35,808 nt of DNA from JAAYEA01 sp012689325 (lineage in GTDB: Bacteria; Chloroflexota; Anaerolineae; JAAYEA01), in NCBI GenBank assembly GCA_036841525.1, contig DAITVZ010000057.1:1-35808 (forward strand), read 5' to 3'. Position numbers and translations under genes: made by a program. Under the pieces are notes generated by a model. The model worked only from the letters and a program-made list of their open reading frames with translations. It did not search any database and was not told where the DNA came from. Shown in pieces: positions 1-7,600 of this stretch (the stretch's first letter is position 1; every line of letters begins with the position of its first letter).

Positions 1-2
1 AG

Positions 3-251
3 GCCGGGTTCGACCGCGCCTGGACGGCCATCTGGGACTCTAACCTGGCGGTGTTCATTACCTGCGCCGTGCTGTGGGTTTTTGGCAACACCCTGGGAGC
101 CAGCATCGTCAAGGGCTTCGCCGTGACGTTGTTCTTGGGCGTGGCGGTCAGCATGTTCTCCGCCATCACCATCACGCGCACCTTTCTCAGGACCGTCTAT
201 CACCTGTCGGGCGAGTCCCTGCTCAACAAGAAATGGCTGCTCGGCATCTAG
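3..251 (+). CDS. secD: Protein translocase subunit SecD, C-terminal fragment
   Basis: The window opens inside this gene. The last 82 codons are readable from base 3 and begin GFDRAWTAIWDSNLAVFIT, the conserved SecD stretch after a transmembrane helix. Two more hydrophobic helices and a short basic tail ending NKKWLLGI follow. SecD is a membrane protein of the SecDF complex, which uses the proton gradient to assist late steps of Sec-dependent export. secF follows 47 bases downstream on the same strand, the usual secD-secF order, so the two are very probably cotranscribed. Only the C-terminal part of the second half can be judged here; the periplasmic P1 domain lies outside the window. Confidence 0.93.
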   Translation, partial: AGFDRAWTAIWDSNLAVFITCAVLWVFGNTLGASIVKGFAVTLFLGVAVSMFSAITITRTFLRTVYHLSGESLLNKKWLLGI

Positions 252-298
252 CAGGTGCCGGCTGAATCCCACTGCCGTATCATATGATGGAGGCTTGG

Positions 299-1234
299 AT
301 GCTGGATATCATTGGCAAACGCCGTATTTTTCTGGCGATCTCTGCTTTGCTGATTGTGCTCTCCCTGGTGGTGATGATCATCTCCACCGTCCGCTTTGGC
401 ACGCCGGTGCGGCTATCCATCGATTTCACCGGCGGGTCGTTGCTGGAGCTGCGCTTCGCGCAACCCGTGGAGCCTGGAGAGGTCCGCGAGGTCTTTGTCG
501 CGCGCGATCTGGCGAATACGTCCGTGCAGTCGGTGGGTGACGGCAGCGATGTGATCATCCGCTCCAAGGAGCTCGATGCGGACCTGAAGGCGACCATCGA
601 GGGCGAGCTGCGCGCCAAGTTCGGCGAGGTGACCGAGCTGCGTTTCGATTCCGTGGGGCCGACCATCGGTCAGCAAGTCACCCGCGGGGCGATCATCGCC
701 GTGGCGGTGGCCTCCATCTTTATCCTGGCCTTTATCGCCTTTACCTTTCGCAAGGTGCCCAACTCGTTCCGCTATGGGGTTTGCGCCATCGCGGCCATGC
801 TCAACAACGTCTGGATCTCGGTCGGCTTTTTCGCCCTGTGGGGGCTGCTGTTTGGCTGGGAGGTCGACTCGCTGTTCTTGACGGCGATTCTGACGGTGAT
901 CGGCTTTTCCGTCTCGGATAGCATCGTCGTGTTCGACCGCATCCGCGAGAATATCCCCAAGCGGCGCGGCGAGCCCTTCGAGACCGTGGTCAACCGCAGC
1001 CTGCTGGAGACGCTGCACCGTTCCTTGGCTACCCAACTGAACGCCATGTTCATCCTGGTGGCGATCCTCTTCTTTGGCGGGGCGACCATCAAGCACTTTG
1101 TGTTGACCATGCTGATCGGGTTCTTGGTCGGCACTTATTCGTCGTTGTTCAACGCCGTCCCCTTGCTGGTGGTCTGGGAGACGGGCGAGTTGGCTTCGCT
1201 CTTCAAGCGGGGGCGGCGGGCGCAGGCTGCTTAG
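299..1234 (+). CDS. secF: Protein translocase subunit SecF
   Basis: SecF partners SecD in the membrane complex that assists Sec-dependent export. The 311-residue protein has an N-terminal helix after MLDIIGKRR, an extracytoplasmic domain beginning IDFTGGSLLELRF (the family signature), and five C-terminal helices including SVSDSIVVFDRIRENIPK with the conserved FDRIRE motif. I chose ATG 299 because TGGAGG at 288-293 sits 5 bases before it and the family starts with a short M-x-I-I-G-K-R peptide. An upstream ATG at 284 would add five residues and lacks a good ribosome binding site. Length is normal for the family. It lies 47 bases after secD, and no terminator is visible before the next gene. 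Confidence 0.95.
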   Translation: MLDIIGKRRIFLAISALLIVLSLVVMIISTVRFGTPVRLSIDFTGGSLLELRFAQPVEPGEVREVFVARDLANTSVQSVGDGSDVIIRSKELDADLKATIEGELRAKFGEVTELRFDSVGPTIGQQVTRGAIIAVAVASIFILAFIAFTFRKVPNSFRYGVCAIAAMLNNVWISVGFFALWGLLFGWEVDSLFLTAILTVIGFSVSDSIVVFDRIRENIPKRRGEPFETVVNRSLLETLHRSLATQLNAMFILVAILFFGGATIKHFVLTMLIGFLVGTYSSLFNAVPLLVVWETGELASLFKRGRRAQAA

Positions 1235-1259
1235 CAGACGAGATCTCTAGGTGAGCCAG

Positions 1260-1631
1260 ATGGGCAAGGCGATCTTGGTGGTGGACGACGAACCGCATAT
1301 CGGCTACCTGGTCAAAAAAGTGCTGATGCGCCAGGGGTACGATGTGGTTTTGGCCTTTAGCGCCCTCGAGGCGCTGGCTGCCAATGCCAAGACGCCGTTC
1401 GACCTGTATATTCTGGATATCGCCATGCCGGATATGAACGGGTTCGAGCTGTGCCGAGAGCTGAGGAACACCCCTTCCGGAGCGCAGGTGCCGGTGATCA
1501 TGCTCACGGCGCGCGGAGACGAGCGGGCTAAGCGCAGCGCCATGGAGGCGGGAGTGGCCAAGTTCGTCACCAAGCCGTTTAGTCCCAAGGCTCTGCAGCA
1601 GCACATCGAAGAAGTCCTGGAAAGCGTGTAG
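1260..1631 (+). CDS. Single-domain response regulator (CheY-like receiver)
   Basis: The protein is a stand-alone receiver domain of 123 residues without an output domain. The acidic pocket D9-D10, phospho-acceptor D53 (in ILDIAMPDMNG), the switch threonine T83 (MLTARGDE) and K105 (TKPF) are all present, so it should be phosphorylatable. ATG 1260 is preferred because AGGTGA at 1249-1254 is correctly spaced; a GTG at 1251 would overlap that site. The cyclase-like gene starts 15 bases after the stop codon, which suggests the two act together. No histidine kinase lies in the window, so the phosphate donor is unknown. Pairing with the cyclase is inferred from spacing only. Confidence 0.9.
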   Translation: MGKAILVVDDEPHIGYLVKKVLMRQGYDVVLAFSALEALAANAKTPFDLYILDIAMPDMNGFELCRELRNTPSGAQVPVIMLTARGDERAKRSAMEAGVAKFVTKPFSPKALQQHIEEVLESV

Positions 1632-1646
1632 GCCAAGGAGCGCCAA

Positions 1647-3239
1647 GTGGACAACCACGGTTTCGAGGCCCAGACGAGTCTAGACACTCAGAACCTCGAT
1701 AACCTGTTGCAGGGCCTCACCATGCTTTGTGGCCTGCATGTATGTTTGCTGGGTGAGGATGGGGCGCTATTGGCCGGGGATGCCGAGCTCGGCGCGGGGT
1801 GGAAGACGGCCCGGTTCGATCTGCCTCCCGATGGCGCTTCGTGCCAGGTCGATCCCCGCGGCCGGGGGATCGCCGCGGCCTCGATCTCGTTGCAGGGCTC
1901 CAGGGCCGCCGTGCTCGTTGGGCGCCTGGACGAAGGGGCGGGCGCCGGCGGCGACGCGCGCCTCCTGGCGAGCATGGACTGGCTGCAGCACCTGGTCCAG
2001 GCGCAGGTCCGCAAGGATCAAGAGCTGGACGGCCTGGCGACCGAGATGCTGCTCCGCTATGAGGAGCTGAACCTCCTTTACGAGATGGGCGAGTCCATTA
2101 TCTCGGACATGCCCATCGACGAGATCGCCGCCCAGATGCTCGAGAGAGCTGTGGCTTCCACGGAAGCAGGCGGGGGAGTCATCGCACTGTTGGATGAGCG
2201 GGCCGCCGACGGCATGCAACTGGTCGTTCAGGTCGCCAGGGGGTGGGGCAGCGACCTGGGGCTCAGGGGCAAGCGGCTGCGCATCGGCGAGGGGACCATC
2301 GGCCAGACCATCGCCCAAAACCGCGCGCAAATGCTGGTGTCCGTGCGCGACGAGCATCTTTACGGCTCCGCCGCCGACCCCATTGAGCTGGATTCCCTGC
2401 TGCACGTCCCCCTCTTTACCACCGCTCGGCTGGTGGGCGCGATGGTCTTGGTGAACAAGGCGCAGGGCAGCTATTTCACCGCCAGCGACGAAAAGCTGGC
2501 CCTGGCCATCGCCACGCAGATGGCCATCGCCATCGAGAACAACCGCCTGCAGCGACGCATCCGCGAGGAAGAGCGTATCGGGGCCAACCTGCAGCGCTAC
2601 GTCTCCCCCAATGTGGTCCGCGCCGTGCTGGGCCGGGGTGGCCTGCAGGAGCTCATCGGCGACCGGTGGCGCGCCACCATCCTGTTCATCGACATCCGGG
2701 ATTTCTCGGGCCTGGTGGAGCGCACGCCCCCCGAGATCATGGTCCTGCTGCTGAACGAGTATTTTCGCGAAGTGACGGACGTCATCTTCGAGTACCAGGG
2801 GGCCATCGACGAGTTCGCCGGGGATCAATTGCTGGCCTTCTTTGGCATCCCCTTCGCCACGCCCAAGGGCGCCGAGGATGCTTGTCGCGCCGCCATTGAG
2901 ATCATCCGCCGGGTGGACGAGCTGCGGGCTTCCTGGCAGCGCCGCGGCCTGCCTGCCTTTGACGTGGGGATCGGGATGAATACGGGCTGGGTGGCGGTGG
3001 GCAATATCGGCTCCGAAAAGCGCATGGAGCTGACCGTGATCGGGCCGCCGGTGGTGATCGCTTCGCGGGTCGAGGGGCTGAACAAAGAGCACGGCACCCG
3101 GATACTGATCACCCAGGAGACCTTGGACGAGGTCCGGGATGTGGTGGAGACGAGGCCGCTGGGCCAGGCTGAGCTCAAGGGCATCAGCCGCCCGATCCCG
3201 GTGTACGAGGTCATCGGGCTGCGCCAACCAGCCGGCTAG
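1647..3239 (+). CDS. GAF-domain protein with class III nucleotidyl cyclase domain (active site partly altered)
   Basis: The 530-residue protein starts at GTG 1647, 6 bases after AAGGAG. Residues 1-130 form an unassigned, perhaps sensory, N-terminal region. A GAF domain spans roughly 150-305, a short helical linker (REEERIGANLQRYVSPN) follows, and a class III cyclase domain spans about 345-525. Both metal-binding aspartates are present (D349 in FIDIRDF, D393 in EFAGDQ). At the purine-specifying lysine position there is E389, with T463 as the second purine-site residue. The transition-state Asn of the VNxAxR motif is V470 (PPVVIASR), while Arg R474 is kept; the usual GD before it is GP. Cyclic-nucleotide synthesis is therefore possible but doubtful. 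The domain could instead be a regulatory pseudo-cyclase or have GTP preference. Confidence 0.88.
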   Translation: MDNHGFEAQTSLDTQNLDNLLQGLTMLCGLHVCLLGEDGALLAGDAELGAGWKTARFDLPPDGASCQVDPRGRGIAAASISLQGSRAAVLVGRLDEGAGAGGDARLLASMDWLQHLVQAQVRKDQELDGLATEMLLRYEELNLLYEMGESIISDMPIDEIAAQMLERAVASTEAGGGVIALLDERAADGMQLVVQVARGWGSDLGLRGKRLRIGEGTIGQTIAQNRAQMLVSVRDEHLYGSAADPIELDSLLHVPLFTTARLVGAMVLVNKAQGSYFTASDEKLALAIATQMAIAIENNRLQRRIREEERIGANLQRYVSPNVVRAVLGRGGLQELIGDRWRATILFIDIRDFSGLVERTPPEIMVLLLNEYFREVTDVIFEYQGAIDEFAGDQLLAFFGIPFATPKGAEDACRAAIEIIRRVDELRASWQRRGLPAFDVGIGMNTGWVAVGNIGSEKRMELTVIGPPVVIASRVEGLNKEHGTRILITQETLDEVRDVVETRPLGQAELKGISRPIPVYEVIGLRQPAG

Positions 3240-3264
3240 CCGCTGCCGAACAACGTTCATGATG

Positions 3265-3296
3265 GACAAGCCCGGCGCGTGCCGGGCTTGTCTTTT
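3265..3296 (+). terminator. Intrinsic terminator between the cyclase gene and thiI
   Basis: A perfect 12-bp stem (GACAAGCCCGGC, 3265-3276, with GCCGGGCTTGTC, 3281-3292) closes a GCGT tetraloop and is followed by TTTT. It lies 25 bases after the cyclase stop codon and directly abuts the thiI ribosome binding site at 3297-3302. The T-run is short, so termination may be partial. Confidence 0.75.
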
Positions 3297-3308
3297 GAGG
3301 AGACCAAG

Positions 3309-4421
3309 ATGGGCCTGATTCTGGTGCGATACGGCGAGATCGCGCTCAAGGGCGCGAACCGCCCGAGCTTTATCAAGCAATTGCGCAGCAATATCCACGC
3401 CTGCTTGCAGGGCCGCGATATTCCGCATACGATCGAGACGGTGCACGGTCGCATCTATGTGCACACAGAGCAGGTGCAGCAGGCTCTGGAGGGGCTGCGC
3501 ACTGTTTTTGGCGTCGTCTCGTTCAGCCCGGCGGTGGCGGCGCCGGCCGAGTTCGAGGCGATCTGCGAGGCCGCCTTGGCCGTGGCGCGCGAGGCCGGGC
3601 ACTCGCCCTCGCGGTCGTTCCGCGTCCTGGCCAGCCGCGCTGACAAGACCTTCCCGATCATCTCGCCGGAGCTCAAGCGCCTGGTGGGCGACCGGATCCA
3701 CAAGACGTTGGGCGGCCGGGTGGACCTCTCCGATGCCGCGGACCTGACCGTGGGCGTCGAGGTCCGGCCCGAGGGCGCGCGGGTCTATGGACAGACGTTT
3801 GCGGGGCCGGGCGGGCTACCTCTGGGCACTGGCGGGCGGGCGGTGGCCCTCATCTCGGGCGGCATCGATTCGCCCGTGGCGGCCTGGATGATGATGAAAC
3901 GCGGCTGCGTCATCATCCCGGTGCACCTGAGCCAAAGCGAGGTGGAGACCAACAAGGCGCTGGAGAATTGCCAGCAGCTTGCTTCCTGGTCGCACGGCTG
4001 GCGCATCCGGCCCATCGTCATCAACCAGGAGGAGGCGTTCGGCGAGACCTATCGCAAATTGCAACGGATCGGCGCCGAGCGCTGGACTTGCATCTTTTGC
4101 AAGCGGACGCTCATGGCCAAGGCCGCCGAGCTCGCCGTGGAGCACCACGCCAACGCCATCGTCACGGGGGAGAACCTGGGGCAGGTGGCCAGCCAGACGC
4201 TGCCGAGCCTGGAGGCGATCTCGTATGGCGTGCCCAAGCCCATCCTGCGCCCGCTGATCGGCTTTGACAAGGTCGAGATCACTGGCCTGGCGCAGCGGAT
4301 CGGCACCTTTGATATCTCGACGCGCGACTCTGCGCCCTGCCCCTACCTGCCCGATCGCGTCGTGACCACGGCGACCATGGACGAGTTTCGCCGGGTGCTC
4401 GAGGACCTGGCGCGGCTATAG
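3309..4421 (+). CDS. thiI: tRNA 4-thiouridine synthase ThiI (rhodanese-less form)
   Basis: ThiI adenylates U8 of tRNA for conversion to 4-thiouridine; in some species it also supplies sulfur for thiazole synthesis. The 370-residue protein has an N-terminal ferredoxin-like region (MGLILVRYGEIALKGANR), a THUMP domain to about residue 165, and a PP-loop ATPase domain with SGGIDSPVA. A C-x2-C-K-R motif (TCIFCKRTLMAKA) and GENLGQVASQTL follow. It ends after the PP-loop domain, so it lacks the rhodanese domain of E. coli ThiI and must receive sulfur by another route. ATG 3309 is chosen because GAGGAG at 3297-3302 lies 6 bases upstream and the conserved start motif begins there; GTG 3279 would fall inside the terminator hairpin. 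Confidence 0.94.
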   Translation: MGLILVRYGEIALKGANRPSFIKQLRSNIHACLQGRDIPHTIETVHGRIYVHTEQVQQALEGLRTVFGVVSFSPAVAAPAEFEAICEAALAVAREAGHSPSRSFRVLASRADKTFPIISPELKRLVGDRIHKTLGGRVDLSDAADLTVGVEVRPEGARVYGQTFAGPGGLPLGTGGRAVALISGGIDSPVAAWMMMKRGCVIIPVHLSQSEVETNKALENCQQLASWSHGWRIRPIVINQEEAFGETYRKLQRIGAERWTCIFCKRTLMAKAAELAVEHHANAIVTGENLGQVASQTLPSLEAISYGVPKPILRPLIGFDKVEITGLAQRIGTFDISTRDSAPCPYLPDRVVTTATMDEFRRVLEDLARL

Positions 4422-4441
4422 GAGCGCCCGCGGAGGTGGAC

Positions 4442-5395
4442 ATGTTGGCGTTGGCATTCGACGGCGGGCGGCTGAACCTGCGGGAGCAGCCCCTCCCGAT
4501 CCCCGCGGAGGGGGAAGCGCTGATCAAGGTGCGCCTGGCCGGCATCTGCAACACCGATTTGGAGATCGTGCGGGGCTATATGGGCTTTCGAGGCGTGCTC
4601 GGCCACGAATTCGTCGGCGAGGTGGCCGAGGCCGCGGATCCCGCCTGGGTCGGCCAGCGGGTGGTGGGCGAGATCAACGCCTATTGTGGCGTGTGCGACA
4701 CTTGCCGGTCGGGCGCGCCGACGCATTGCCCCCACCGGACCACGCTGGGCATCGCGGGGCGGGATGGCGCCCTGGCCGAGTATTGCACGCTGCCGGTCCA
4801 TTGCCTGCATCCTGTCCCCGCGGGGGTCAGCGACGAGGAGGCGGTCTTTGTCGAGCCGCTGGCGGCGGCCCTGGAGATCCCCGAGCAGGCCCACATCCGG
4901 CCCACCGAGCGCGTTATCGTGGTGGGCGATGGCAAGTTGGGGCTCTTGGTGGCGCAGGTGCTGGCCCTGACGGGCTGCGACTTGGTTGGTGTGGGCCGGC
5001 ACGGGAGCAAACTGGCGCAGTTGCAGCGTCTGGGTATAGAGACCCGCTTGGCCGCCGAGGCCGCGGACCTGCGCGCCGATTGCGTCGTGGATTGCACCGG
5101 CCATCCCGAGGGGTTTGCCTTGGCCCGCTCCATGCTGCGCCCGCGCGGCAGGCTGATGCTCAAGAGCACCTACCATGGGCGCATCGAGGCCGACCTGACC
5201 GGCCTGGTGGTGGACGAGATCACGCTCGTCGGCTCGCGCTGCGGCCCGTTCGCCCCGGCGTTGCGCCTGTTGCAGCGCCGCCTGGTGGATGTGACGGGGC
5301 TCATCGATTCGCAGTTTCGCTTGGAGGATGGGCTGGCCGCCTTTGCGCGGGCCGGGACCCAGGGCGCGCTCAAGGTGTTGGTGCGCCCCGCTTGA
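4442..5395 (+). CDS. Zinc-dependent medium-chain alcohol dehydrogenase family protein
   Basis: This 317-residue protein is an NAD(P)-dependent medium-chain dehydrogenase. The N-terminal GroES-like domain carries the catalytic-zinc residues (GICNTD, then GHEFVGEV) and a structural-zinc loop with four cysteines (YCGVCDTCRSGAPTHC). EPLAAALEI supplies the glutamate seen in alcohol dehydrogenases of this type. The Rossmann fold has VVGDGKLGLLVAQ as nucleotide loop. ATG 4442 is preferred, with GGAGG at 4432-4436; a GTG at 4436 overlaps that site. The gene begins 20 bases after thiI and its stop codon overlaps a potential ATG, so it sits in a run with thiI and the lipoprotein. The substrate cannot be told from sequence; sugar alcohols and simple alcohols are both possible. 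Confidence 0.88.
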   Translation: MLALAFDGGRLNLREQPLPIPAEGEALIKVRLAGICNTDLEIVRGYMGFRGVLGHEFVGEVAEAADPAWVGQRVVGEINAYCGVCDTCRSGAPTHCPHRTTLGIAGRDGALAEYCTLPVHCLHPVPAGVSDEEAVFVEPLAAALEIPEQAHIRPTERVIVVGDGKLGLLVAQVLALTGCDLVGVGRHGSKLAQLQRLGIETRLAAEAADLRADCVVDCTGHPEGFALARSMLRPRGRLMLKSTYHGRIEADLTGLVVDEITLVGSRCGPFAPALRLLQRRLVDVTGLIDSQFRLEDGLAAFARAGTQGALKVLVRPA

Positions 5396-5409
5396 TGAGG
5401 GGTGGTGGG

Positions 5410-7497
5410 ATGTCCAGCAAGATGATACCGTGGCTGGTGGCAGCCCTTTTACTGCTGGCGGCTTGCCGGGAGCCCGCGGCGGAGGTCGCGCCGACCCCGC
5501 TGCCCGAGCCCGCGACCGCTACTCCCCTGGCGACCGCTGCGCCTGCCGCGACCTCCACCAACGCCCCGCTTGCGCCCACGGAGACCCCCCCGCCTCCTAC
5601 CGCCGCGCCCAAGCCCACGGCCACTCTGCCTGCGCCCTCGCCCACATCGCTCTCACCGTTCAGCGGGCCTACCGTGGCGGGCCGGATCGCCCTGCGCGAG
5701 CTGCCCGGCGCGGGGCGCGGCCCCGTGGCGCTGGCGCTGCTGGATGGCCGCCTCTACGTGGCCAACCTGACCACGGCCAACCTTTCAGTGATCGAGGGGG
5801 AGCGCGTCACGCGGGTCATCCCGCTGGGGGCCAGCCCTGTGGCGCTGTGGGCCGATGAAGGGTCGGCGAGCCTGTACGTCTCCAGCGAGCGAGACGACAG
5901 CATCAGCGTCGTCGCCGCCGATCGGGCGAAGGGCGAGTCGCTGGCGCGCACCTTGCGCGTGGAGCAGGGTCCGGCGGCACTGCTGAGCCTGGAGGGCAGG
6001 CTGCTGGTGGGCGCGGCCAGCGGCGTCGGCCTCTCGCTGCTGGACCCGGGCACGGGCGAGGTGCTGCAAGAGGTCGCGCTCGAGCTCCAGGGCGAGATCG
6101 TCGCCATGGCGCACGATCCCCGGGCCAACCTGCTGTTCCTGAACCTGTATGGCGAGACCTGGGCCATCGATACCCGCACGTGGAAGCCCCTCTACCGGCT
6201 GAGCCTGAACGGCTATCACACGCTGGCGGCCAGCCCGCGCCTGGGGCGCTTTTACGTCAATGACTATGACGCCGCGGCGAATCAGCAATACCTGGTCGCC
6301 GTGCGCAGCGAGGATGGCCAGGTGCTGGAGCGCCTCCCCATCGGCGGCGACCCGCGAGGCGCGGCGGTTAACGCGGCCACCGGGCGCGTCTATGTGGCCA
6401 ACTCGTGGACCAACGACGTGACGGTGATCGAGGAGGAGCCGTATCGCCTGCTGGCGACGGTGCCGGTCGGCCTGCGGCCGGTGGCAGTGGCCGTGGACGA
6501 GCGCCGCAACCGGATCTATGTGGCCTGCGGGGATAGCAACCAGGTCACGGTGATCGACGGCGAGACGAACCGGGTGGTGGGGGTGGTGCCGCTGGCGATG
6601 GACCCGCAGGGGATCGCGGTGGATGAGCGCACCAGGCGCGCCTACATCGCCAACCCCAGCACCAATAGCGTTTTCGTCTCGAACAAGGGGCTCCCCGAGG
6701 GCGAGATTCCAGTGGGCATCCACCCCGTGGCGGTGGCGGTGGACGAGGCCAAGGGGCTGCTCTTCGTGGCGAACAAGGGCGACGGCACGGCCTCGGTGGT
6801 CGACCTGGGCTCCGGCCAGGTGCGGCGGACCCTTGCCATCGGCGGCCAGCCGGAAACGGCGGCGGTGGACCCTGGCACCAACCGCGCCTACGTCGGCGAC
6901 GCCGTGATCGACCGGGATAGCCTGGAGGTGGTGGGCCGGCTGCGCTGGCAAGCCACCGCGCTGGGCCTGGAGATCGTGCCGCGCCGAATCGTGGCCGATC
7001 CGACGGCTAACCGGCTGTACGTGGCGGCCTTCAACGGCATCCCCGGCTCCAATGGCGGCGACATGATCTATGCGCTGGATAGCCGCTCGTTCGAGCGCCT
7101 GCCGGCCAGCCTGGGCGGGGTGAGCACCATCGACCTGGCGTTGGACGCGGCGGCGGGGCGCCTGTATTCGGTGGCGGGGCGCTTTGGGAGCTATACGCTC
7201 CACGCCAACGACCTCAAAGGCGGCGCGGCGCAAATGCTGGACCTGACCAAGCAGCCGCGCGCTCTGGCCTATAGCCCCACCACGGATCATCTCTTTGTCG
7301 CCCTGATCGAGGGGGCGCGGCCGGACGTGGACCGCAGCCGCGAGATCCACTATTGGCGGGGCAAGGACCTGGCGGACCTGGGCTCCTTGCCCTTCACTGG
7401 CTCGCCCAACGCCATGGCCGTGGACCGGGCCACCGGGCTCATCTACCTCAGCGACGCGGCCTCGGGCCAGGTGGTGATGTTGCTGGACGTGCCATAG
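5410..7497 (+). CDS. Lipoprotein with YVTN-type beta-propeller repeats
   Basis: The 695-residue protein begins with a lipoprotein signal (MSSKMIPWLVAALLLLAACRE) whose lipobox LAAC predicts lipid attachment at Cys18. A low-complexity Pro/Thr/Ala linker follows to about residue 85. The rest consists of repeated ~42-residue blades of the type RPVAVAVDERRNRIYVA...VTVIDG, typical of YVTN/YncE-like and NHL-like propellers, probably more than one full propeller. It should be anchored outside the cytoplasmic membrane. ATG 5410 is chosen because it starts the signal peptide and follows a G-rich site (GAGGGG, 5397-5402); the reading frame is open far upstream, but that part overlaps the dehydrogenase gene. 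Propellers of this kind bind proteins or ligands; no catalytic function is evident. Confidence 0.88.
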   Translation: MSSKMIPWLVAALLLLAACREPAAEVAPTPLPEPATATPLATAAPAATSTNAPLAPTETPPPPTAAPKPTATLPAPSPTSLSPFSGPTVAGRIALRELPGAGRGPVALALLDGRLYVANLTTANLSVIEGERVTRVIPLGASPVALWADEGSASLYVSSERDDSISVVAADRAKGESLARTLRVEQGPAALLSLEGRLLVGAASGVGLSLLDPGTGEVLQEVALELQGEIVAMAHDPRANLLFLNLYGETWAIDTRTWKPLYRLSLNGYHTLAASPRLGRFYVNDYDAAANQQYLVAVRSEDGQVLERLPIGGDPRGAAVNAATGRVYVANSWTNDVTVIEEEPYRLLATVPVGLRPVAVAVDERRNRIYVACGDSNQVTVIDGETNRVVGVVPLAMDPQGIAVDERTRRAYIANPSTNSVFVSNKGLPEGEIPVGIHPVAVAVDEAKGLLFVANKGDGTASVVDLGSGQVRRTLAIGGQPETAAVDPGTNRAYVGDAVIDRDSLEVVGRLRWQATALGLEIVPRRIVADPTANRLYVAAFNGIPGSNGGDMIYALDSRSFERLPASLGGVSTIDLALDAAAGRLYSVAGRFGSYTLHANDLKGGAAQMLDLTKQPRALAYSPTTDHLFVALIEGARPDVDRSREIHYWRGKDLADLGSLPFTGSPNAMAVDRATGLIYLSDAASGQVVMLLDVP

Positions 7498-7530
7498 CTC
7501 CCCGGATGGGAGACCGATCCTCGAAACCAG

Positions 7531-7558
7531 ACAGGCCGGCGCACGCGCGCCGGCCTGT
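7531..7558. terminator. Hairpin between convergent genes (probable bidirectional terminator)
   Basis: A perfect 12-bp stem (ACAGGCCGGCGC, 7531-7542, with GCGCCGGCCTGT, 7547-7558) has an ACGC loop. It lies between the stop codon of the propeller lipoprotein (7497, plus) and that of trpS (7601, minus). T-rich tails are weak on both sides, so efficiency is uncertain. Confidence 0.6.
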
Positions 7559-7600
7559 TCGATTTCGTGACGGTAGTGATGTAGATTGACTCCCCAGATT

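Noticed and set aside
1767..3701. Very long open frame on the minus strand opposite the cyclase and thiI genes
   Set aside because: It is low-complexity, rich in His/Asp/Arg/Gly, has no recognisable domain, and lies opposite well-supported genes with clear motifs. Long antisense frames are expected at this GC content.
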